DNA from: Candidatus Magasanikiibacteriota bacterium
GTDB taxonomy: Bacteria; Patescibacteriota; Patescibacteriia; Magasanikbacterales; 2-02-FULL-50-9b
Assembly: GCA_026396555.1 (NCBI GenBank)
Contig: JAPLWO010000049.1
Location: forward strand, 1 to 11,350
DNA: 11,350 nucleotides
Direction of reading: 5' to 3'
A program made the translations under genes and the position numbers. This document shows positions 1 through 5,796 of the stretch, piece after piece. Position 1 is the first letter of the stretch, and every line of letters begins with the position of its first letter. The notes under the pieces were generated by a model. It did not search any database. It had not been told where the DNA came from and saw nothing but the letters and a program-made list of their open reading frames with translations.

Positions 1-224
1 ACGCGATTGGATTATTTGGTGACAAATATGGCGAGCTGGTGAAAGTGTATACCGTGGGCGACCCGACACATATTGCTACAGCTGATCCAACTGCACCGAC
101 GTATTCTCGTGAAATTTGCGGAGGTCCACACGTTGAACACACAGCGTTGATCGGAAAATTCAAAATCTTAAAAGAAGAGGCTGTTTCTGCAGGCGTGCGT
201 CGAATCAAAGCAATTGTTGAATAA
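1..224 (+). CDS. alaS: Alanyl-tRNA synthetase, C-terminal end (5' part outside window)
   Basis: The open frame runs in from the window edge (first full codon at 3) and gives 73 residues ending in TAA. AlaRS charges tRNA-Ala with alanine and edits mischarged Ser or Gly. The visible part is the end of the editing (SAD) domain: AIGLFGDKYG near the start, then SREICGGPHVEH, whose Cys and His belong to the domain's zinc site (usual form CGGTHV), then the closing SAGVRRIKAIVE. The GTG at 39 is internal, not a start. The protein stops right after the editing domain, so the coiled coil and C-Ala domain found in most bacterial AlaRS are absent. The AIGLFGDKYG segment argues against a free-standing AlaX editing protein, although the upstream catalytic domain cannot be seen. 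The next gene, gtrA, begins 3 nt later, so the two may be co-transcribed. Confidence 0.9.
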   Translation, partial: AIGLFGDKYGELVKVYTVGDPTHIATADPTAPTYSREICGGPHVEHTALIGKFKILKEEAVSAGVRRIKAIVE

Positions 225-227
225 TGT

Positions 228-644
228 ATGCGCCAACGAGCGATCTTTGTTAAAAATTGGTTACTTGAAGAGCGAATTCGGATCGCTCGATATTTGCTCA
301 GTGGCTTCAGCGCTGTTGGTGTTGATTGGGGAACGTATTTAATTTGTACGCGGTTATTTCATCTTGAAGAATTCCGCGCAAATATTTTGAGCGTGCTTGG
401 CGGTGCGCTATTCGCTTTTTTAGCGAATAAATATTGGTCGTTTCAACAACATGCACAAACGATTCGTCAGACGCGTCGCTTTTTTGTACTTTCGATCTTT
501 AATTATTTATTTCAGCAATACGGATTTTTTATCGCGATTCGCAATTTTCATATTTTTGATTTGCTTGCAAAAGCAATTTTAATCGGCATTATGGTGTGTT
601 GGAATTTTTTGATCTATAAATATTGGGTGTATGCCGTCAAGTAA
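228..644 (+). CDS. GtrA-family membrane protein (lipid-linked sugar flippase candidate)
   Basis: This 138-residue protein matches the GtrA family (PF04138) in size and shape, with four hydrophobic segments at about residues 19-40, 50-68, 84-105 and 113-134. The family hallmark, an aromatic N-x-x-W/Y-F turn after a helix, occurs twice: FLANKYWSF (64-72) and NFLIYKYWVY (126-135). GtrA proteins are thought to flip polyprenyl-phosphate-linked sugars across the cytoplasmic membrane, working with a GtrB-type transferase. That partner is encoded directly downstream, with a start codon 14 nt inside this gene, so translational coupling is likely. The ATG at 228 lies 3 nt after the alaS stop and has no Shine-Dalgarno sequence. 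The family assignment is firm. The sugar and acceptor are unknown. Confidence 0.85.
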   Translation: MRQRAIFVKNWLLEERIRIARYLLSGFSAVGVDWGTYLICTRLFHLEEFRANILSVLGGALFAFLANKYWSFQQHAQTIRQTRRFFVLSIFNYLFQQYGFFIAIRNFHIFDLLAKAILIGIMVCWNFLIYKYWVYAVK

Positions 645-1374
645 TGGAATTCCGGACGTCAGCGTCGTCATGCCGGTATTTCGAACGCGCGGTAACGTAG
701 CTTCGTCGTTGGAAAAGATACGTGCGTATATTGAAGCAGCCTCACACACCGTTGAATTAATTTTAGTCGATGATGGCTCATCAAAAAATATTTCGGAGGA
801 ATTGTTTGCGTTTGCTGCGCCACGTGAAGGTGTAACGTTGGTACAGCATGAAAAAAATATGGGGAAGGGTCGTGCAATTGCTGATGGCGTTGCTGCGGCG
901 ACCGCACCGATTGTCGTGTTTATTGATAGTGAAATTTCCTATGAATTAAGTGCGATCGATCAGATGATTGCACGTTTTCACGCTGATCCACGCCTGCATT
1001 TCATTGTCGGTTCTCGTCGTCATCCGGATTCTGATATTCAGAGAAATTTTAATGTGTTGCGTCGGTGCAATTCTTGGATCTATAACGAACTCGCACGTTT
1101 TCTTGCGGGCGAATCATTTACCGACGTGCAATGTGGTATCAAAGGATTTCGAGCTGACGTTGCACGACTATTATTTTCTGATTTGATCATTTCTCGTTAC
1201 GCGTTTGATGCGGAATTATTTTTACGAGCAAAAAAATTTAATTTAACGTTCGAGGAAATTCCCGTGGTCTATCGAAACACAAGTCGTGCAACACTTTCGA
1301 TGATTCCACGCACCGCACGCATGTTAGTTGATCTGCGAAAATTGTATGGAGCGTATAAAAAAACTTCTCAATAA
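631..1374 (+). CDS. GT2 glycosyltransferase, GtrB/DPM1-like polyprenyl-phosphate glycosyltransferase
   Basis: This 247-residue GT-A fold enzyme probably moves a sugar from a nucleotide donor to polyprenyl phosphate on the cytoplasmic face. It shows SVVMPVF (11-17), VDDGS (46-50) for nucleotide binding, NMGKGRAI (76-83), the metal-site region FIDSE (97-101), GSRR (127-130) and DVQCGIKGF (165-173). The last resembles the D-x-Q-x-G-F-K segment of DPM1, ALG5 and GtrB. The DxD-type motif reads D-S-E rather than the common D-A-D. There is no C-terminal pair of membrane helices of the kind found in GtrB itself, so membrane attachment may depend on the partner GtrA. It overlaps gtrA by 14 nt and the next gene by 29 nt, which suggests a coupled operon. 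The family is firm and the donor sugar unknown. Confidence 0.85.
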   Translation: MPSSNGIPDVSVVMPVFRTRGNVASSLEKIRAYIEAASHTVELILVDDGSSKNISEELFAFAAPREGVTLVQHEKNMGKGRAIADGVAAATAPIVVFIDSEISYELSAIDQMIARFHADPRLHFIVGSRRHPDSDIQRNFNVLRRCNSWIYNELARFLAGESFTDVQCGIKGFRADVARLLFSDLIISRYAFDAELFLRAKKFNLTFEEIPVVYRNTSRATLSMIPRTARMLVDLRKLYGAYKKTSQ

Positions 1375-2812
1375 ATGTGCGCCGCTCGGTCTCGTTCTTT
1401 TAGTAACGTTTATTTTGTTCGCACCAACAATTAAAACAGGATATTTTGCGGATGATTTTGATTCAGCAGTTCGTTATCAAACGCCGACGACTGCGGCGCA
1501 ACTTTTTTTATTTAATGTAGATGGTACTCGTACTGGCGGGTCGTGGCGGCCTCTATACGCGCTCAGCATGTGGACAAGCATGTTTTTCATGCGCAATCCT
1601 GTGGCTGATCATGTAGTTTCAATCGGATTATATTTATTGATTATCGCGTTTGTTTATTTTATTGCGCGCCGTCTATTTTCTGATCAATCGCGATGGTTTG
1701 CGGCGGCTGTCACGTTGTGCGTTGCGTTACTGCCGATTCACGCAGAACCAGTAGCTTGGGTTTCGGCGCGTGCGGATTTATTGGCGACTCTGGGCGCTGT
1801 GAGCGCATTATTTTTTTGGATGCGCGGACAGTGGAAGATCTCGCTTTTTTGTATTGTGATTTCAATTTTATCAAAAGAAGTGTGGGTGTTGTTTTGTCTG
1901 CTCATTCCATTTTTTCCGATCGCCCAGAATAGCTTGTGCCGATCTCGCATATATTTTTTTTCTGGAACTTTAGCTTTGGTCACGGCATGGTTTTTAATTC
2001 GCCGTGCAATTACGAATTTTACAGTTGGCGGTTACAGCATTACGTCGAGTGATCATGTGTTTGGAGTCCACCATCTTTCGAACGAATTGCTCGGGTTCAT
2101 GGTCGGATGGTGGAATTTTGGAACGATTCAATCAGCGCTCATTATATTTGTACAGAAATTTTGGTTTATCGCTGCCTGGGGTATTCCATGTGTGCTCGGA
2201 CTATTAATGTTCCATATTCATCGCGATAGAATTGCACAGTGGCTTTTTCTTGCATGTGGAGCAACGCTCGCCCCAGCGCTTTTGCTATCACTTCCATTTA
2301 TTCGACCCGAAGCAACAGTCGGAGAACAACGGTATTGGTTCGCACCAAGTATTTTAGCGATTTTGTTCATTGCGCATATAGTTCATCGTCAGAAAATTTC
2401 GAAAACCACTCAAATAGGATTCGCAATCGTGCTGATTTTTTGGATGTACGGGCTATCTACAAATATTTCATATTTTATTGATGCTGGATCATATCGAGAT
2501 TCTATCCTAGCTTCATGGAATAAAATAGTTAATATCAAAATGGCGCCAACACATGTTCAGCTGCTTCCGGATTCATATCACGGTGTTCATTTACTCGCGT
2601 CTCCGTTTTTCGAACGCGCGCTTGAGTATACAAATCATTCGCAACCTGCTACTGTGGGCGAGTGGTATCAATGGTGCGCGAGCGGATGCGGTATTCCAAC
2701 GACAGTTAGCGTAAATAAAAATTCGATTTCTATTTCTTCAGTAGATCCACGTCTGTTTTCGGGTAGTTCGCATGGCCTCAGAAATTTGATTGAAATCGTC
2801 CGCAATCCATAA
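1346..2812 (+). CDS. Integral membrane GT-C glycosyltransferase (GT39/TMTC-like)
   Basis: This is a 488-residue polytopic protein with about 10 or more hydrophobic helices, followed by a more polar tail from about residue 390. After the first helix comes FADDFD (34-39), an acidic pair in the first outer loop typical of GT-C enzymes that use lipid-phosphate sugars. LPIHAEPVAWVSARADLLA (129-147) resembles the H-x-E-A-V-A-W-x-x-x-R-A-D-L-L segment of PMT/TMTC-like proteins. The likely role is transfer of a sugar from a polyprenyl-phosphate carrier to a protein or glycan outside the membrane, as the third partner of the gtrA and GT2 genes upstream. The ATG at 1346, with its basic N-terminus, is preferred over the TTG at 1328 in the same frame. 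The start overlaps the previous gene by 29 nt. Acceptor unknown. Confidence 0.75.
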   Translation: MERIKKLLNKCAPLGLVLLVTFILFAPTIKTGYFADDFDSAVRYQTPTTAAQLFLFNVDGTRTGGSWRPLYALSMWTSMFFMRNPVADHVVSIGLYLLIIAFVYFIARRLFSDQSRWFAAAVTLCVALLPIHAEPVAWVSARADLLATLGAVSALFFWMRGQWKISLFCIVISILSKEVWVLFCLLIPFFPIAQNSLCRSRIYFFSGTLALVTAWFLIRRAITNFTVGGYSITSSDHVFGVHHLSNELLGFMVGWWNFGTIQSALIIFVQKFWFIAAWGIPCVLGLLMFHIHRDRIAQWLFLACGATLAPALLLSLPFIRPEATVGEQRYWFAPSILAILFIAHIVHRQKISKTTQIGFAIVLIFWMYGLSTNISYFIDAGSYRDSILASWNKIVNIKMAPTHVQLLPDSYHGVHLLASPFFERALEYTNHSQPATVGEWYQWCASGCGIPTTVSVNKNSISISSVDPRLFSGSSHGLRNLIEIVRNP

Positions 2813-2854
2813 TTTAAGCGATTAAATAGCCACAATTCAGACAAAATCGCGCTA

Positions 2855-2883
2855 TTGACACAAAATTCATATCTCGATATACT
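2855..2883 (+). promoter_or_regulatory. Sigma70-type promoter of the infA-rpsI ribosomal operon
   Basis: TTGACA at 2855-2860 is a perfect -35 box. TATACT at 2878-2883 is a -10 box with five of six consensus bases, and the spacer is the optimal 17 bp. Transcription should start near 2890, only about 10 nt before the infA ATG at 2900. The upstream GT-C gene ends at 2812, so the promoter lies in an 87-nt gap. No clear terminator for the upstream gene is seen there. The bases above the -35 box are not an obvious A/T-rich UP element, in keeping with the absence of an alpha C-terminal domain in this operon's own rpoA. The call rests on sequence match and position; the start site is inferred. Confidence 0.85.
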
Positions 2884-2899
2884 AGTCCCACGGTTTTTT

Positions 2900-3133
2900 A
2901 TGCCAATTGAAGCAGCTGCCCCTAACAAGGACGTGATCGAATTTCGTGGAGCAATCGAAGAAGCACTTCCAGGTGCTCGGTTTCGCGTCAAACTTGAAAA
3001 TGGCCACGTAGTCATCGGGCACATCGCAGGAAAATTGCGCATGAATCGTATCCGTCTTATGCCGGGCGACGAAGTGCGCATCGAGCTGACGCCGTACGAC
3101 CTGACTAAGGGTCGCATCGTTTACAGATTTTAA
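2900..3133 (+). CDS. infA: Translation initiation factor IF-1
   Basis: IF-1 binds the 30S A site during initiation and works with IF-2 and IF-3. The 77-residue product is a single OB-fold S1-like domain: IEFRGAIEEALPGARFRVKL (13-32), NGHVVIGHIAGKLRMNRIR (34-52) and the diagnostic ELTPYDLTKGRIVYRF at the C-terminus. IF-1 is usually about 72 residues; this one has a slightly longer N-terminus. The frame is open back to a TTG at 2855, but that codon is part of the -35 box and would precede the transcript, so ATG 2900 is the start. There is no Shine-Dalgarno sequence; a T-run abuts the ATG. In many bacteria infA follows secY-adk-map. Here it heads its own transcription unit after a glycosyltransferase gene. 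Confidence 0.95.
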   Translation: MPIEAAAPNKDVIEFRGAIEEALPGARFRVKLENGHVVIGHIAGKLRMNRIRLMPGDEVRIELTPYDLTKGRIVYRF

Positions 3134-3144
3134 TTCTTCGCAAC

Positions 3145-3258
3145 ATGAAAGTCAGAGCATCAGTAAAAGCAATGTGCAAAGATTGCACTGTGAGCCGCCG
3201 CAAGGGGCGTGTTATTGTTACCTGCAAGACTCCAAAGCATAAACAACGTCAAGGCTAA
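3145..3258 (+). CDS. rpmJ: 50S ribosomal protein L36
   Basis: This small gene sits between infA and rpsM, the classical place for rpmJ, and encodes 37 residues beginning MKVRASVKAMCKDCTV. L36 is a small zinc-binding protein of the large subunit. The four ligands are present: C11-x2-C14, then C27-x4-H32, the CCCH pattern of zinc-type L36. The basic stretch SRRKGRVIV and the tail HKQRQG fit the family. ATG at 3145, 11 nt after the infA stop; TAA at 3256-3258; rpsM starts 6 nt later. No Shine-Dalgarno sequence precedes it. Confidence 0.95.
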   Translation: MKVRASVKAMCKDCTVSRRKGRVIVTCKTPKHKQRQG

Positions 3259-3264
3259 AACTCT

Positions 3265-3654
3265 ATGGCACGAATCGCAACAGTTTCACTTCCAAATACA
3301 AAACGCATCGAGGCAGCTTTGCCGTACATTTACGGTATCGGTTTAACAAAATCAAAAGAAATTTTGAAAGCAACAGCAATCAGTCCTGACATCCGTGTTA
3401 AGGATTTGACCAACGAACAGATTGATATTCTCTCAAACTTTATCAATCAGAATTTTAAAGTAGAAGGTGATTTACGTCGTGAAGTTTTGGGTAACATCAA
3501 ACGTTTGAAAGAAATCAAATGTTTCCGTGGTACTCGTCACGCAAAAAATCTCCCATCACGTGGACAGCGCACTAAGACAAACAGCCGTACCGTTCGCGGT
3601 AACAAGCGTTCGACCATGGGCTCTGGCAAAAAGCCAAAGGGCATGTTGAAGTAA
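3265..3654 (+). CDS. rpsM: 30S ribosomal protein S13
   Basis: S13 lies in the head of the small subunit, contacts P-site tRNA and forms bridges to the large subunit. The 129-residue product begins MARIATVSLPNTKRIEAALP, has the helix-two-turn-helix region YIYGIGLTKSKEIL (21-34), and carries the signature CFRGTRHAKNLPSRGQRTKT, ending in a basic tail. Length is slightly above the usual 115-125. The ATG at 3265 follows the rpmJ stop by 6 nt and is preceded by AACTCT, with no Shine-Dalgarno sequence. In E. coli, S4 represses the alpha operon through a pseudoknot just upstream of rpsM; no such leader can fit in this 6-nt gap. Confidence 0.97.
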   Translation: MARIATVSLPNTKRIEAALPYIYGIGLTKSKEILKATAISPDIRVKDLTNEQIDILSNFINQNFKVEGDLRREVLGNIKRLKEIKCFRGTRHAKNLPSRGQRTKTNSRTVRGNKRSTMGSGKKPKGMLK

Positions 3655-3673
3655 GAATTGATTGAAATCATAT

Positions 3674-4081
3674 ATGGCAGCACCAAAAAAAGCCGCAAAA
3701 ACGGTAAAAAAAGGAAAGAAGAAAGCAATCCAAGCATTTCCGCTCGGTAATGTTTTCATTCAGGCAAGTTATAACAACACGATCGTGACTTTCACCGATC
3801 CAAGCGGAAACGTTTTGGCATGGTCAAGTGCTGGTCAGTGTGGTTTTAAAGGCCCAAAGAAAGCAACTCCATACGCTGCGGGTATTGTTGTAAAAACTGC
3901 TGCTGAAAAATTGATTCCATTCGGAACCAAGGATGTGTCTGCTTATATTAAAGGTATCGGCATGGGACGTGAAGGTGCTGTTCGCGCACTCGCGGCAAAC
4001 GGTCTTAATGTGTTGAACATCAAGGATGTGACCCCGATTCCACATAATGGCTGCCGTCAACGCCGCCCTCGTCGCGTTTAA
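3674..4081 (+). CDS. rpsK: 30S ribosomal protein S11
   Basis: S11 is on the small-subunit platform, near the E site and the 3' end of 16S rRNA. The 135-residue product has a Lys/Ala-rich basic N-terminal extension (about residues 2-20). The family core follows: GNVFIQASYNNTIVTFTDPS, AWSSAGQCGFKGPKKATPYAA, GMGREGAVRAL and the conserved end DVTPIPHNGCRQRRPRRV. The ATG at 3674 is chosen over the TTG at 3662 in the same frame because it begins the usual MAxxK N-terminus. It lies 19 nt after the rpsM stop, without a Shine-Dalgarno sequence, and the downstream rpsD start is 11 nt after its stop. Confidence 0.97.
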   Translation: MAAPKKAAKTVKKGKKKAIQAFPLGNVFIQASYNNTIVTFTDPSGNVLAWSSAGQCGFKGPKKATPYAAGIVVKTAAEKLIPFGTKDVSAYIKGIGMGREGAVRALAANGLNVLNIKDVTPIPHNGCRQRRPRRV

Positions 4082-4092
4082 TTTGAATTTCT

Positions 4093-4716
4093 ATGCGTAA
4101 TACTGGTCCTAAATGTCGCCAATGCCGCCGAGAAGGCACCAAACTCTTTTTGAAGGGCGCTAAATGCTTTACTTCAAAATGTCCAATCACACGCCGTCCA
4201 TTTCCACCAGGCGTACACGGTCCTTCACAGACTCGTGTTAAATTGACTGGTTTTGGTACTCAGCTTCGTGAAAAGCAGAAAGCTAAACGCTTGTATGGCT
4301 TGATGGAACGTCAATTTAGTAACTATGTTGCTAAGGCAGCGGGTACAGCAGGAAACACAGGTGAAATGTTGCAGCAGCTATAGGAAACACGTTTAGATAA
4401 CGTTGTATACCGCTTGGGTATTTCAGAAAGCCGTGCATCAGCTCGTCAGTTGGTAGGACACGGTCACGTGCTCATCAACGGACACAAGCTTGATATTGCG
4501 TCATATCACGTTGAAGTGAATGATGTAATTACTTTTGACGGTGATGCACAGGCTGCAATTACAAAGCGTGCAGAAGCAATCTCAAAGGCAGCGCGTCCAG
4601 CTTGGCTCGATTATGATGCGAAAGCAATGACAGGAAAGGTATTGTCGAAACCGCTCAGCAAGGATATGGAAACTTTGTTCGATGTTACGCCAATTATTGA
4701 ATACTATTCACGCTAA
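4093..4716 (+). CDS. rpsD: 30S ribosomal protein S4, frame interrupted by an in-frame TAG
   Basis: S4 is a primary 16S rRNA-binding protein that nucleates 30S assembly. The whole frame is 207 codons, the normal S4 length, but codon 97 is TAG. The first part (96 residues) has a zinc-type N-terminus with C8-x2-C11 and C25-x4-C30, then RPFPPGVHGPS and RQFSNYVAKA. After the TAG the same frame continues with ETRLDNVVYRLGISESRASA, the S4 RNA-binding fold (GHVLINGHKLDI) and the standard end FDVTPIIEYYSR. Alignment with E. coli S4 (GNTGENLLALLEGRLDN) places the TAG exactly on the Leu before the Glu, one base from TTG. No indel is needed and the second half shows no decay. The first later start candidate in frame, TTG 4414, would delete the conserved ETRLDNVVYR. 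Possible explanations: base error, strain polymorphism, nonsense mutation or readthrough. Confidence 0.93.
4381..4383 (+). other. In-frame amber codon at position 97 of rpsD
   Basis: TAG separates the two conserved halves of S4, in the context CTA-TAG-GAA. The residue expected here is Leu, so a single T-to-A change from TTG explains it. TAG is also the ordinary stop of three genes here (7386-7388, 10008-10010, 10721-10723), so wholesale reassignment of TAG to a sense codon is unlikely. Confidence 0.95.
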
Positions 4717-4726
4717 TCACATTTCT

Positions 4727-5437
4727 ATGGAGAAGCTCCTTTTGCCATCATCAATTACCTTCGAGAAGGGTGCGACCGCAAATCGTGGCCAGCTTGTTAT
4801 CACTCCGTTATTTCACGGATATGGTACGACTGTTGGTAACGCGATTCGTCGTGTACTCTTATCATCTTTGCCAGGTGCAGCTATTACCGCAATGAAAGTT
4901 CGCGGTATTCCACATGAATTCGCTGCAATTCCAGGAATCAAGGAAGATGGAGTTGAAATCTTACTCAACGTAAAACAGATCCGCCTCAAAGTTTTTTCTC
5001 TTGAGCCCGTGAAGTTACAGTTGACGATTAAGAAGAATGGCGTGATTACAGCAGGAGACATTGTTGCAAGTTCAGACGCTGAAGTCATGAATAAAGACTT
5101 GGTTTTGTTCACTGCAACAGATGTAAAAGCTCCAATCGAAATTGAATTTACCGCAGAACAGGGCCGCGGTTACGTGCCAGTTGAAGACCGTGAAGATCGC
5201 GCGGTAGAGCTCGGTACGATCGCAGTTGATGCAATCTACACTCCAGTTATGGATGTTGGCTACACAGTTGAGTTTACACGTGTGGGTGATATCACCAACT
5301 ACGAAAAATTGACTATTGATATTGAAACAGACGGAACAATTACGCCGGAATTTGCAGCAAACGAGGCAACGAAGCTCCTTATGGAACACTTCAACCTCAT
5401 CATTGCTTCATTGGGTGGTGTGAAAGCTAGCGAATAA
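4727..5437 (+). CDS. rpoA: RNA polymerase alpha subunit lacking the C-terminal domain
   Basis: Alpha dimerises and scaffolds assembly of RNA polymerase. The 236-residue product is a complete N-terminal domain: FEKGATANRGQLVITPLFHG, the dimerisation helix region GYGTTVGNAIRRVLLSSLPG (31-50), the insert domain with GRGYVPVEDRED, and the closing LTIDIETDGTITPEFAANEA. It stops soon after the last N-terminal-domain helix (EATKLLMEHFNLIIASLGG). Typical bacterial alpha is about 310-330 residues, with a linker and an alpha-CTD that binds UP elements and activators. Here both are missing, and rplQ starts 7 nt after the stop, leaving no room for a frameshifted CTD. ATG 4727 is chosen over the TTG at 4682, which lies inside rpsD. 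The gap to rpsD is 10 nt. Confidence 0.95.
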   Translation: MEKLLLPSSITFEKGATANRGQLVITPLFHGYGTTVGNAIRRVLLSSLPGAAITAMKVRGIPHEFAAIPGIKEDGVEILLNVKQIRLKVFSLEPVKLQLTIKKNGVITAGDIVASSDAEVMNKDLVLFTATDVKAPIEIEFTAEQGRGYVPVEDREDRAVELGTIAVDAIYTPVMDVGYTVEFTRVGDITNYEKLTIDIETDGTITPEFAANEATKLLMEHFNLIIASLGGVKASE

Positions 5438-5444
5438 AAATTAT

Positions 5445-5795
5445 ATGCGTCATCGAAAAAGTAAAGTAACATTAGATCGTGTAAAGGGCCAACGTGAGCT
5501 CATGCTTCGAACACTTGCAGAAGGTGTTGTTTTGCACGAAGGTTTAAACACAACAGCTGCAAAAGCTCGCGCGGTTAAACCACTCGTTGAAAAAATGATC
5601 ACTCGCGGTAAGGTAAACACGGTGTTTGCACGTCGCTACTTGATGACGTTTTTTACGAAAGAAGCGCCTGTTAAGAAAATTTTAGAAGTGCTTGGACCTA
5701 AATACCTCGCACGCCAGGGTGGCTACACTCGCATTATCAAACTTGGACAACGCAAGGGTGATGCAGCGGAAGTTGTCCGTATTGAATTGGTATAA
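5445..5795 (+). CDS. rplQ: 50S ribosomal protein L17
   Basis: L17 is on the large subunit near the tunnel exit. The 116-residue product begins MRHRKSKVTLDRVKGQRELM, close to the usual MRHRK-x-x-x-L-x-R start, and continues with LRTLAEGVVLHEGLNTTAAKA, the AVKPLVEKMITRGK segment and the C-terminal GGYTRIIKLGQRKGDAAEV. Length and motifs are normal. ATG 5445 lies 7 nt after rpoA, the standard rpoA-rplQ order, with only A/T-rich sequence in front. The stop TAA is separated from the rplM ATG by a single base, so the two are probably translated in a coupled way. Confidence 0.97.
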   Translation: MRHRKSKVTLDRVKGQRELMLRTLAEGVVLHEGLNTTAAKARAVKPLVEKMITRGKVNTVFARRYLMTFFTKEAPVKKILEVLGPKYLARQGGYTRIIKLGQRKGDAAEVVRIELV

Positions 5796-5796
5796 T

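Noticed and set aside
968..1186. Frame of 72 codons inside the GtrB-like gene, and similar open frames on both strands elsewhere
   Set aside because: They overlap well-supported genes in other frames, match no family I recognise, and have no start signals.
2818..2856. Paired segments GCGAT/ATCGC and AATAGC/GCTATT before infA
   Set aside because: The arms interleave, so only a pseudoknot could form. They lie mostly upstream of the predicted transcription start, and the pairs are short enough to be chance.
4093..4716. TAG reassigned to a sense codon throughout the genome
   Set aside because: Three genes here stop at TAG at family-appropriate ends. Reading through them would add about 20 unrelated residues and run into neighbouring genes.
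5791..5796. Perfect TATAAT directly before the rplM ATG
   Set aside because: It is formed by the last rplQ codon, its stop and the one-base gap. The only -35-like TTGTCC (5773-5778) is 12 bp away, too close, and transcription would start inside rplM.
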